DNA from: Udaeobacter sp025935755
Lineage (GTDB): Bacteria; Verrucomicrobiota; Verrucomicrobiia; Chthoniobacterales; UBA10450
NCBI GenBank assembly: GCA_036278715.1
Contig: DASUKN010000033.1
Coordinates: 21,373-85,372 of the forward strand
DNA: 64,000 nucleotides
Direction: 5' to 3'
Below, in pieces: positions 45,340 to 53,024 of the stretch (its first letter is position 1; the number at the start of each line of letters is the position of its first letter). A program made the position numbers and the translations under genes. The notes beneath the pieces were generated by a model, which was not told the DNA's origin, ran no database searches, and saw only the letters and a list, made by a program, of their open reading frames with translations.

Positions 45340-45735
45340 ATGAGTGAAGATCGGTCAAGGGCGGAATACAATGCAGGCAAGAGTTTGCGGATTCTGGTCG
45401 TGGAGGATCATAGCGACACGCTTGAGGCGTTATCCCGGCTTTTGAATCACTTTGGCCACGACATTTCGACGGCGGATGATGCCCGCGGCGCGCTGGACTT
45501 GATCAACGCCAAAAAGTTCGATGTCGTGCTGTGTGATATCGCGTTGCCGGACGGGAACGGATACGATGTCATCGTGGAAGCGAAACGAAAAGGAGTCGTC
45601 AAAGCCGTAGCAATATCCGGTTTTGCCGCGCGTGACGACATCGAGCGCGGCAGAAAAGCCGGGTTCGATTTTCATCTGGCGAAGCCGGTGGATTTTCACG
45701 AGCTCCGCAGCGTTTTAGGCCAGATCGCAGCCTGA
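45340..45735 (+). CDS. single-domain response regulator
   Basis: 131 aa, one CheY-like receiver domain. ILVVEDHSDTLEALSRLL carries the acidic pocket, the phosphoacceptor Asp is in VLCDIALPDGNGYDV, Thr/Ser is in AISGFA, and the Lys in HLAKPVDFHEL. No output domain, so it probably acts in a phosphorelay or by protein contact. No histidine kinase is adjacent. Confidence 0.9.
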   Translation: MSEDRSRAEYNAGKSLRILVVEDHSDTLEALSRLLNHFGHDISTADDARGALDLINAKKFDVVLCDIALPDGNGYDVIVEAKRKGVVKAVAISGFAARDDIERGRKAGFDFHLAKPVDFHELRSVLGQIAA

Positions 45736-45783
45736 AAACCGGGCACCGCATGTCCTAATCCTGGCTCGCTTTGACATGTCCAT

Positions 45784-45805
45784 TTGACACATTACTGTGT
45801 GTCAA
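45784..45805. promoter_or_regulatory. operator-like inverted repeat at the toxin-antitoxin start
   Basis: Perfect 7-bp arms TTGACAC (45784-45790) and GTGTCAA (45799-45805) with an 8-bp spacer. A further TTTGACA lies at 45770-45776. The site covers the possible GTG starts of the antitoxin, as expected for autoregulation. Confidence 0.5.
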
Positions 45806-46243
45806 GTGAATCATCCGCACCCACCGGTGAAAACGGCAACTCTCGATAAACATTCGGCAGCCGTAAAACCCAGCCATCCCACCGAGCTGATCCAGAAAAT
45901 TCAGAAAGGCCTCCGCTTTTCTGAGCTGAAGACTTTGCAAGACACTCTTGACCTGCCTTTTGAGAAGCTCGCGGCAAAACTGTGTATTTCACGATCCACC
46001 CTGCAGCGGCGCAAAGTTGCGGGACGCCTCTCTCCGGATGAGTCGGACAAAGTAGTTCGTTTTTCACGATTACTCAGACAGGCGACGGCGGTTTTCGGCG
46101 ATGCCGCCAAAGCACGAGCCTGGCTGAAACATCCCCAGGCGGGGCTCGGAGGCGCAACCCCGCTCGACTACGCAAGCACTGAGACCGGCGCGCGCGAGGT
46201 CGAGAACTTGTTAGGCCGTATCGAATACAGTGTGTATACCTGA
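45806..46243 (+). CDS. Xre/DUF2384 (MbcA/ParS-type) antitoxin
   Basis: About 145 aa. A helix-turn-helix (LPFEKLAAKLCISRSTLQRR), then the DUF2384 toxin-binding domain with ATAVFGDAAKARAWLKHPQA and GATPLDYASTETGAREVENL, ending in the usual LGRIEYSVYT. It binds and inhibits the RES toxin encoded next. GTG at 45806 or 45797 may start it; a palindrome covers this region. Its last base is shared with the toxin's ATG. Confidence 0.9.
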   Translation: MNHPHPPVKTATLDKHSAAVKPSHPTELIQKIQKGLRFSELKTLQDTLDLPFEKLAAKLCISRSTLQRRKVAGRLSPDESDKVVRFSRLLRQATAVFGDAAKARAWLKHPQAGLGGATPLDYASTETGAREVENLLGRIEYSVYT

Positions 46244-46707
46244 TGCCGTCTGCGTGGCGAATTGTTCGCGCGGCGCGCGCTAAAAGTGCATTTACCGGCG
46301 AGGGCGCTCGCATCTACGGTGGCCGCTGGAACTCGCGAGGCACCGCAATCGTTTATGTGAGCGAACACGAATCGCTTGCCGCATTGGAGTTGCTCGTTCA
46401 TCTAACGCCGTTAATTCCCGACGCGCGATATCTGTCATTTCGACTGGAGTGGGAGGACAAACTAACCAGTCGCCTGTCGGTCAAAAATCTGCCGCCGCAT
46501 TGGAACGCAGAACCGCCGGGTATTCAGACCATGCAAATCGGCGACGAATGGGCGGACATGGGAAAATCCGTTGCTCTGGCAGTTCCCAGCGTGCTGAGTA
46601 CGAGCGAGATGAACTTTTTGTTGAATCCGAGACATCCGGATTTCAGGAAAATCAAAATCAGCGAGCCGCTCGAATATCGGTTTGATTCGCGGCTGTTGGA
46701 TCGCTGA
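46243..46707 (+). CDS. RES-domain toxin
   Basis: 154 aa. RES family hallmarks are RIYGGRWNSRGTAIVYVSE, HESLAALELLVH, and VPSVLSTSEMNFLLNPRHPD, with the conserved Arg, Glu and Ser. Known RES toxins degrade or ADP-ribosylate NAD+-linked targets, depleting NAD. Translationally coupled to the Xre antitoxin (A of TGATG shared). Together they form a complete toxin-antitoxin operon. Confidence 0.9.
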   Translation: MPSAWRIVRAARAKSAFTGEGARIYGGRWNSRGTAIVYVSEHESLAALELLVHLTPLIPDARYLSFRLEWEDKLTSRLSVKNLPPHWNAEPPGIQTMQIGDEWADMGKSVALAVPSVLSTSEMNFLLNPRHPDFRKIKISEPLEYRFDSRLLDR

Positions 46708-46998
46708 AGATTTGTTCGATACGGGCGTACAATGAATCGGCAGATTTTGGTTGCGCATTTGTTCCTAAATTTACGGCAATGTCAGGCATCGCCCGATATC
46801 AAAAATCAGACCGCCTGCCTGATAGACAAATTCCGGTTTTTTCGTAAAACAGCCCTAGTCGCACGAGCAGCGACTGCGACCCTGATGGTGGCGGAGAGGC
46901 GGTATGTGGATTAACCGTGCTGATTCATTGAACACCGGTTGGGTTAAAGTCCCCGTCAAATTCCCGGCCGTCGCAGTCGCTGGCGTGCGCAGGAGCAA

Positions 46999-47256
46999 GT
47001 GAAAACCCTGGCAAACCGTATCGAGGACGAATTGCAACACGGGCTCTGGTCCCATTGCGCTATTTACGAGGATGAACTGCAACGTTTATGGCCATTGGAC
47101 GCGCCGTATCGAGAAGTCAGGATCGCGGCGTTTGCGGCAAAATATGGCTTTCGCCTGAGATTTTATCACAAGGGAATGTGCGCCATCTTCGATAGGCAGC
47201 CGGATGAGGAAGCTGCATCGGCAATCAAAGGACCTCAGCGCGCTGTGTTTAGTTGA
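46999..47256 (+). CDS. small 'YEDELQR-WP' family protein, copy 4
   Basis: 85 aa from a GTG start with AGGAG 3 nt upstream. It has MKTLANRIEDELQ, HCAIYEDELQRLWP, then VRIAAFAAKYGFRLRFYHKG and MCAIFDRQPDEEA. It is closest to the minus-strand copy at 35918, and 10 kb away from the other three. The family is unrecognised. The preceding 291 bp (46708-46998) holds no other gene I can support. Confidence 0.75.
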   Translation: MKTLANRIEDELQHGLWSHCAIYEDELQRLWPLDAPYREVRIAAFAAKYGFRLRFYHKGMCAIFDRQPDEEAASAIKGPQRAVFS

Positions 47257-47362
47257 AGCCATTCATCGAAGAGCGACAAGGAAGCCGCCTGTCTCACCGG
47301 TTTGTCGCCCTAAGGCAACAATGAACTGCGTGAATTGCATTGACCGATTCACTCAATATTCT

Positions 47363-47480
47363 CAAACTCGGCGTTGTTAAACGGCTTTGGATCAGATGGA
47401 GGACCTTTCTCACTGCCAGGTTCTCGTCTTACCCGGACCCGCATTTGTGAAATCCAGTGACGTGGGGAAACAGGAGAACG
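47363..47480 (+). promoter_or_regulatory. conserved 5' leader, copy A
   Basis: This leader before the 47481 gene matches that before 49376. Shared blocks are CAAACTCGGCGT near its start, GGAGGACCTTTC, GCCAGGTTCT and CCGGACCCGC, in the same order and spacing. TCACTG (47410-47415) pairs with CAGTGA (47455-47460); TTTC (47406-47409) can pair with GAAA (47467-47470). Probably a structured RNA in the untranslated leader. Confidence 0.55.
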
Positions 47481-48488
47481 ATGAATTCAGTGAAAAACAT
47501 GAGAAGGGCAAAAAACGTCGGGCTGCCAGGGATAGTTGTTTCGAGTGCGTTCGCAGTTTTGATTACGGCAATCTCGGGGGGCACTGTTAACGGCGCGCCG
47601 GGTGATCTATTCGCTTCGATTAATGGCGGGCCCGGAAACGGGGCCGGAGCCATCTACCAGTATGCTCCCGACGGGACGCAAACCATGTTAGCGTACGGCC
47701 TTAATCAACCTCGCGGGTTGGCTTTTGACAACGTCGGCAACCTTTTTGTGGCGACAAATTTCTGCGAGGAAAATTCCTGGTGTCATCCCACGATTGTGAA
47801 AATCATGCCGGACGGCAGGCAGAGTACCTTCGCGACGATACCAGATTCCTTTTTTGCTGAAGGCCTGGCGATCGACTGCTTGGAGAACGTGTATGTGATG
47901 GCGATTTCACCGTCTAACGATGTTTCCATCATTTTCAAAATTACGCCGAACGGTGGGCGCGGATCGTTCGGATTTGTTCCCGGTCACGGGTTCGATCTCG
48001 CGTTTGATCGAGCCGGTAACCTCTTTGCCGCCGATGTCACGGGGCAAACGATTTACAAATTTAGCCCGGGCGGCGAACGAACTGTATTCGTGGGGCCGGA
48101 AGCTTTCGCCAAACCCGAGACTGGCCCTTTCGGACTGGCCTTTGATCCTTCGGGAAATCTTTTTGTATCTACTGCGATGTACCCCAACACGGCCGACGCA
48201 ATTCTTAAGTTTACTGCGAAGGGGCTTAAAAGAACTTTTGTGTCGGGCCTGCCTAATCCGCGCGACCTGATCTTCGACGGCGCAGGGAAACTCTTCGTAA
48301 GCGAGATGCCTCCATCTGCCAGCGGCGATATTTTAAAATTTTCACACCGGGGCGAACCGACTGTTTTCGCCTCGGACATTGGCGTACAAGAAAACAGCGG
48401 TCCCGAGTACTTGGCGATTGAGCCAGGATCTATGGCGAGCGATCTCAAGCTGCTCTCCAAACAATCGCATCTTCACGCGGCGAAATAA
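47481..48488 (+). CDS. secreted NHL/SMP-30-like beta-propeller protein
   Basis: 335 aa. The ATG at 47481 has AGGAG 5 nt upstream and follows the structured leader. A signal peptide (about residues 15-35, GIVVSSAFAVLITAISGG) precedes NHL-type repeats: PRGLAFDNVGNLFVAT, AEGLAIDCLENVYVMA, GFDLAFDRAGNLFAAD, PFGLAFDPSGNLFVST and PRDLIFDGAGKLFVSE. It is an exported six-blade-type propeller. Ligand unknown. Confidence 0.85.
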   Translation: MNSVKNMRRAKNVGLPGIVVSSAFAVLITAISGGTVNGAPGDLFASINGGPGNGAGAIYQYAPDGTQTMLAYGLNQPRGLAFDNVGNLFVATNFCEENSWCHPTIVKIMPDGRQSTFATIPDSFFAEGLAIDCLENVYVMAISPSNDVSIIFKITPNGGRGSFGFVPGHGFDLAFDRAGNLFAADVTGQTIYKFSPGGERTVFVGPEAFAKPETGPFGLAFDPSGNLFVSTAMYPNTADAILKFTAKGLKRTFVSGLPNPRDLIFDGAGKLFVSEMPPSASGDILKFSHRGEPTVFASDIGVQENSGPEYLAIEPGSMASDLKLLSKQSHLHAAK

Positions 48489-48545
48489 GGCGGGATCAAA
48501 CCCGTGGCCGATGGGAAGCAGCGCAATACCCTTTACTCGTTAGGC

Positions 48546-49148
48546 TCAGGGTGTCTCGCTTCGAAGTAGACGCACGAGATCAGCTGCCGGCATCATCCCA
48601 ATGATCGCGCGCGCATTCGGCCACGCCATCGCCGGGACGCCTGTGACGCCGGCCATGTAGCCCTGTTCCATAAACATATCAACGGCGGGAGAAAAGCGAT
48701 GCTCGTTCCAGGCGGCTTCTACCTCTGAAGCTGCGATGCCGAAGCTTTGAGCGATCGGCATAATGATCTTGGTTTTTGAGATGTCCGCGTGCCTGGTGAA
48801 GAAAGCACGCGAAACCTCGTGATGAAACACGCCGGCTGCGTGATCGCCCTTTTTCGCGCGCACCAGTTCGGCCGTCTCGAGCGCGAGCCGCGAGTTCACG
48901 TTACGCTTCGGTGGATCAATCGGAAGTTCCACTTCAGCAGCCAGACGTTCAAGCCGCGCCCGAACGTTACGCCACTCCTCGGGTGGAAAGGGTTTCGGTG
49001 CTCCTTCGGGCGGCGTCTCAGGATGAATTTCAAATGGAAGCCAACGCAGACCAGCCTTGAGCTGTTTCGCCGCCGCTTCGGCCCAGACCGAGCCGAGATA
49101 ACAAAACGGTCAGATAACGTCGGACCAGATGTTGATGACGCGATCCAT
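48546..49148 (-). CDS. DsbA/FrnE-like oxidoreductase with in-frame TGA at the first active-site Cys (candidate selenoprotein)
   Basis: Read through one TGA (49110-49112), the frame gives 200 aa: MDRVINIWSDVI-(TGA)-PFCYLGSVWAEAAAK...LRWLPFEIHPETPPEG...SQVTGVPA-like end (AGVTGVPAMAW). This is the FrnE/DsbA-2-hydroxychromene-isomerase family, whose members have CPWC or CPFC exactly there, so the TGA replaces the nucleophilic cysteine. Starting 13 nt after the TGA, UCGGCUC pairs with GGGCCGA around a GGUCU loop, resembling bacterial SECIS elements. The frame before and after is intact. It may be a selenoprotein, or a gene inactivated by a point mutation. It is on the strand opposite to its neighbours. 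Confidence 0.65.
49078..49096 (-). promoter_or_regulatory. SECIS-like hairpin after the in-frame TGA
   Basis: On the minus strand, nucleotides 14-20 after the TGA (UCGGCUC) pair with 26-32 (GGGCCGA, one G-U pair), leaving a GGUCU loop. E. coli fdhF has the same GGUCU loop at similar distance from its UGA. Confidence 0.45.
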
Positions 49149-49254
49149 AAGTGTGCTCACCGTAGCACCGATTAGTTCGTCGCGACAAAAATTGGGACAA
49201 CGATCTTCCACTGGTCGAACTCCGATTTGCGTTGACCGGTTGGCGAGATTTTTC

Positions 49255-49375
49255 CAAACTCGGCGTCGCTAAAGCGGATCTGAATCAGGGCGGAGGACCT
49301 TTCCCCGCCAGGTTCTTTGCCTCTCCGGACCCGCGACCAACAGAACCAACGTTGGCGGGGAAAGAAAGGAAGCAC
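49255..49375 (+). promoter_or_regulatory. conserved 5' leader, copy B
   Basis: Same blocks as at 47363. Here CTTTCCCCGCCA (49299-49310) pairs perfectly with TGGCGGGGAAAG (49353-49364), and the adjacent GGTTCT (49311-49316) pairs with AGAACC (49342-49347). The loop carries CCGGACCCGC. The Shine-Dalgarno sequence AAGGAAG follows the stem directly, so the fold could control translation. Confidence 0.6.
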
Positions 49376-50494
49376 ATGAATCCATTCATTCAGATCCAAA
49401 AAGCAACTCCAGTATTGCTCGCCGCTCTTCTGTTTGCGTACTTTGGGCTTTCGCCCGCAGCACTCGCAGTTGTTCCCGCGCCGGACGGATGCTATCCCGG
49501 GTTTACGACGGCGGAAGGATGCGGTGCGCTCAATTCCCTCACCACCGGTGCTGGAAACACGGGCGTCGGTTGGCGCTCTCTCTTTTTCAATACCAGTGGC
49601 AGCTTCAACACCGCTCTTGGCGCTGTAGCGTTGCTTCTCAACAAGGGGGATTCCAATACGGCCGTCGGCACTGCGGCGCTTTTGCTCAACACCACGGGGC
49701 CTACCAACACAGCCGTAGGTGTTGGCGCGCTCTCCAGCAACACCTTCGGCGGGGGCAGCACCGCTGTCGGTTATCAAGCGCTCGCAAGCCAAACCGGACG
49801 CGGGGGGAGCACGGCCATTGGTGAAAGCGCGCTCGCAAGCCAGACCGACGGCGAAGCCAACACTGCTACTGGCGCTGCAGCGCTCGAAAGCACCACCGGC
49901 AGCCGCAACACGGCCAACGGTTTTACCGCGCTCCGCGACAGCACTGGCAATGACAACACCGCCTTGGGCGCCGGAGCAGGCGGAAATGTCACCACGGCCA
50001 GTAACGTTATCTGCATCGGCGCGGGCGTGTCCGGTGCAAACGTGGACGACAGCTGCTATATCGGAAATATATTCGGCTCGACGTCTGCCAGTGGTGTTGG
50101 AGTCCTCGTCAATTCAGACGGAAGACTCGGAACGATGACTTCCTCGGCCCGCTACAAAAACCAAATCAAACCCATGGGCGAGGCGAGCGAGGCGCTCTTT
50201 GCACTTACACCGGTTACCTTCCGCTATAACAAGGAGATCGATTCGACAGGCATTCAGCAACTGGGCTTGATCGCCGAGGAGGTGGAAAAGGTGAATCCTG
50301 ACCTGATTGTGCGCGACAAAGAAGGAAAGCCGTACAGCGTCCGCTACGATCAAGTAAACGCCATGTTGCTTAACGAATTTCTGAAAGAACATCGCAAAGT
50401 CGAGCAACTGGAGAAACAAGTTGCGGAGCTTATCGCGGGCTTGAAGAAGGTGAGCGCACAAACGGAAATAAAAATCGGACCGCGCCGCAAATAG
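49376..50494 (+). CDS. secreted fibre-like protein with S74 intramolecular chaperone domain
   Basis: 372 aa. Signal peptide (about 10-32). The central part is a YadA-head-like or collagen-like array of N(T)A(V)G..AL units (NTAVGTAALLLNTTGP, STAVGYQALASQTGRG, NTALGAGAGG). The C-terminal 110 residues are a peptidase S74 / endosialidase chaperone: SSARYKNQIKPMGEASEALF, LTPVTFRYNKEID, QLGLIAEEVEKVNPDLIV and YDQVNAMLLNEFLKEHRKVE with a coiled coil. S74 domains trimerise fibres and then cleave themselves off. Probably a surface fibre. Confidence 0.88.
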   Translation: MNPFIQIQKATPVLLAALLFAYFGLSPAALAVVPAPDGCYPGFTTAEGCGALNSLTTGAGNTGVGWRSLFFNTSGSFNTALGAVALLLNKGDSNTAVGTAALLLNTTGPTNTAVGVGALSSNTFGGGSTAVGYQALASQTGRGGSTAIGESALASQTDGEANTATGAAALESTTGSRNTANGFTALRDSTGNDNTALGAGAGGNVTTASNVICIGAGVSGANVDDSCYIGNIFGSTSASGVGVLVNSDGRLGTMTSSARYKNQIKPMGEASEALFALTPVTFRYNKEIDSTGIQQLGLIAEEVEKVNPDLIVRDKEGKPYSVRYDQVNAMLLNEFLKEHRKVEQLEKQVAELIAGLKKVSAQTEIKIGPRRK

Positions 50495-50811
50495 TCTTCA
50501 ACAATCAGTAAAACTTACGTTCCCGGCGGGAATACGTCCGGCGGGAGCCGGGGCGGATAGACGGGAAGCGCGAGAGCGTGATGAGCGGGGTCGCGAATCA
50601 ATCAATGGAGCCCACGGGAGCCGAGCGACAGAGACGAAGCCCGTAGGGGTGAGCGAACGGGAGTGAGCGAATGGAGCCCGCGGGAAGCGGTGCGACATAG
50701 ACGCAGCAAAGCGGAGGTCGAAGACCGAGAACCGGGAAGTTCGAGTCAATCAATCGAAGCCCAAGTGAAGGCACGTACCCAAGTTATCCAACACTCACGT
50801 GATCACAGAAC
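50495..50811. other. gene-free repeat-rich gap
   Basis: 317 bp with no supported gene. It holds two imperfect direct copies of a roughly 35-bp unit: aatggagcccacgggagccg then agcgacagagacg, and aatggagcccgcgggaagcg then gtgcgacatagacg. A third weaker relative precedes them. The tRNA-Arg gene follows. Confidence 0.5.
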
Positions 50812-50883
50812 CGTTCCCGGCGGGAATCGAACCCACATCTAAGGTTTAGGAAACCTCCGTTCTATCCGTTGAACTACGGGAAC
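50812..50883 (-). tRNA. tRNA-Arg (anticodon CCT)
   Basis: 72-nt cloverleaf on the minus strand: acceptor GTTCCCG pairing with CGGGAAC and discriminator G, D stem GTTC/GAAC, anticodon stem GAGGT/ACCTT with loop TTCCTAA (anticodon CCT at 50848-50850), and T arm with loop TTCGATT. CCA is not encoded. Confidence 0.93.
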
Positions 50884-50998
50884 AATGAGATTTTCGATTC
50901 TAGATTTTCGGGTGCCGATTGCAAACGGCTGCGTCGCGTTATTTCGGCTATGTCACGTCCCCGTTCGTCGGCAGACGACATGGCGGATCTTTTCGATC

Positions 50999-51751
50999 TC
51001 AGGCGAAGCCGCCATTAGCCCGCAGGACCTGCGCGTTCACCCAACCGCCGTCAGGACCGGCGAGGAACGATACCACACCGGCAATGTCTTCCGCTGTTCC
51101 AAGCCGTTCCAGAGGAGGAAGCTTTCTGAATTCTTCAATCTGTGCGTCGGTCTTTCCTTTGAGAAACAACTCCGTCGGGATCGGGCCAGGCGCGACGGCA
51201 TTCACGGTTATGTTTCGCCCACGCAATTCATTGGCCAGAACCCGAACAAGGCCTTCCACGCCCGCTTTTGATGCGACGTAAGCACCATATTTCGGAAAAG
51301 ATTTCGCGATGACGCTGCTTGAGAACGCGATGATGCGTCCGCCAGCAGGGAGGTGCTTCGCCGCCTGTGCCAGCACCAGAAAAGTTCCCCGCAAATTCGT
51401 CGCCATCACTTTGTCGAAAGTTTCGACGTCAGCGTCGGCGATTGGAGACAGAGGCATAATTCCCGCCGAGTGCACGACTACATTGATCTTGCCAAAAGCT
51501 TCGAGCGTCCGCTTGAAAAGATTCTCTACAGCCTCAGCCTTGGTCACATCTGCTTGCACTGCGATTGCCTGTCCACCGGCGTTCTCGATCCCGGCCACGA
51601 GTGTTTCAGCCCTGGCAGAATTGCCGGAATAATGCACGGCAATCGCAAATCCGTCGCTCGCCAATCTTTTCGCTACCGCGCGTCCAATTCCACCAGAGCC
51701 GCCGCTTATGATGGCGGCTTTATCTGCCAGGTGTTTTACAGCAGTTGTCAT
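50999..51751 (-). CDS. short-chain dehydrogenase/reductase (FabG-like)
   Basis: 250 aa. Classical SDR: SGGSGGIGRAVAKRLA (NAD(P) motif), VVHSAGIM, the catalytic Ser in IIAFSSSVI, YGAYVASKAGVEGLVR (YxxxK), and NAVAPGPIPTELFLKG. The end (PDGGWVNAQVLRANGGFA) is typical of SDR oxidoreductases near FabG. Substrate not predictable. It lies alone, with the tRNA-Arg about 115 bp downstream. Confidence 0.9.
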   Translation of the reverse strand: MTTAVKHLADKAAIISGGSGGIGRAVAKRLASDGFAIAVHYSGNSARAETLVAGIENAGGQAIAVQADVTKAEAVENLFKRTLEAFGKINVVVHSAGIMPLSPIADADVETFDKVMATNLRGTFLVLAQAAKHLPAGGRIIAFSSSVIAKSFPKYGAYVASKAGVEGLVRVLANELRGRNITVNAVAPGPIPTELFLKGKTDAQIEEFRKLPPLERLGTAEDIAGVVSFLAGPDGGWVNAQVLRANGGFA

Positions 51752-51899
51752 GTTCTGAATCTAATTTTGACTTCGTGCAGCAAGGACAGCGACAATTGCG
51801 ATTCTGGATCGCGATTTGGATTGCGAATAACTGAAACAGACAATCGCGTAATCTCTATTTGAACTAGCCGGCAAGCCGAGCGCTTTGATACGACGCAGG

Positions 51900-52142
51900 T
51901 TACGTTTCGGAAGTACGCGCTTTGCCGCGTCCAGTTTTCCGCTGCAGCTCCTCGATTTTTTTCGAAGCTTCAGCTTTGGTCCAATTCTGATTGAATTCTT
52001 CCCCACCTTCGCGGCAGAGCGTCTGGAGATATGAGCGCTGCGGGCCAGTCATCGGTTCATCTTTCGTTACCCACTCGTCGGGATCCTTTTCCGGATTGAG
52101 TGATGCGGGCGGCACATCCGGAGCGGCATCGTCGGGCTTCAT
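51900..52142 (-). CDS. DUF3072 protein
   Basis: 80 aa from the ATG at 52142. The DUF3072 core is DEPMTGPQRSYLQTLCREGG then WTKAEASKKIEELQ, matching the family's MTG.Q..YL.TL...LTKAEAS..I..L pattern. No function is known. The frame extends to 52217, but the extra residues overlap the left end of the direct repeat and are not conserved. Confidence 0.8.
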   Translation of the reverse strand: MKPDDAAPDVPPASLNPEKDPDEWVTKDEPMTGPQRSYLQTLCREGGEEFNQNWTKAEASKKIEELQRKTGRGKARTSET

Positions 52143-52206
52143 CAAAGGGAGATTCGTGCGCGATTGCAATGGTGGATTGGCACTTTTCGAAAATTCAAGC
52201 GGCGTT

Positions 52207-52248
52207 GGCGATGACACGGCGATACAGCGCCTCGTATTGCGGCAGGAT
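52207..52248. repeat. direct repeat, left copy (candidate att site)
   Basis: 42 bp matching 54815-54856 with two mismatches; the last 32 bp are identical. On the minus strand it encodes the same C-terminal ILPQYEALYRRVIA as bshA, followed by a stop. Confidence 0.75.
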
Positions 52249-52249
52249 T

Positions 52250-52933
52250 GGTTCTTTAACTGTCACCGCCGCGGATTGTTTGGGAGTTGCCGATTTTCAG
52301 TCGAAGTGGCATTCGTATTTGAATGCATTGAAGAAAATATTTCCTACCGGGACATGGACGCGGGAACGCCAGCCGCGAAGTGGTAACTGGCGTGCGCATG
52401 GAGCGGTAAATGTCGGATCAGACATCAAACCAGATTTTCCGCGACACCAGGTGCGGCGTAGATTTTATGCGAATGTGGATCCGAGATTGCGCGAACTGTG
52501 GCGTCGTTCGCCCGAGAAGGCCGCCTCACATGGGTTCGGCCGGGTAGAGCTGTTACCGCTCAAATATGGCGGAGCTGCGTGCGCGAGGTGCTTTAAAAAA
52601 TATCTGGCAAAGTCATTTGGCTGCGAAAAACGTTCAGGTGACGAGAAATGTCGATTATTTGGTGTGTGGGGAGTGTTCGTTTCGCACATTCACGTTTCTC
52701 ATTCGTGACGTCGCGGATCATTCACAAACGGAAGCAATGATTAGCAGAAATGCTTGAGCTGCCCGACGAAACACATCTAGCGAGCGCGCTTGGGAAGCGT
52801 TGGTGGTTTCATTTTGGTAAGTCTTTGTGAGGTCATCATGCCCGACGATTTTTATAAAGTCGGTCCGGCGGCAAATCGGCAACTGGATGCGGTTGGTCTC
52901 CGTGCTTTGCAACACGATCGGTTTTGGCCCTGA
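52250..52933 (+). pseudogene. decayed rolling-circle replication initiator (Rep) gene
   Basis: The plus strand reads SLTVTAADCLGVADFQSKW, then TGTWTRERQPRSGNWRAHGA, then VRRRFYANVDPRLRELWRR, GFGRVELLPLKYGGAACARC and GCEKRSGDEKCRLFGVWG in one frame. It shifts frame near 52665, continues as MLELPDETHLASALGKRWWF, shifts again near 52812, then reads EVIMPDDFYKVGPAANRQLD to a stop at 52933. This order matches the Rep-like proteins carried by rolling-circle replicons or filamentous phages in Verrucomicrobia. Two frameshifts and a missing N-terminus make it dead. Confidence 0.75.
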
Positions 52934-53024
52934 TATCAGACTTGGTGTTAGAGCAGAAATGTTTGAACTGATGGCGGTTGCTTTCAGAATCTGTTTCCAA
53001 CAAGATCAATCTTCTAGGCCTGAG

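Noticed and set aside
46732..46914. 60-codon ORF after the RES toxin
   Set aside because: Low-complexity translation, no ribosome-binding site, no family resemblance.
50495..50811. CRISPR array
   Set aside because: Only two imperfect long direct copies with no equal spacers; no cas gene in the window. No CRISPR array was seen elsewhere either.
52100..52249. N-terminal extension of the Rep frame upstream of 52250
   Set aside because: It runs through the DUF3072 gene and the direct repeat on the opposite strand; Rep-like sequence begins only after the repeat.
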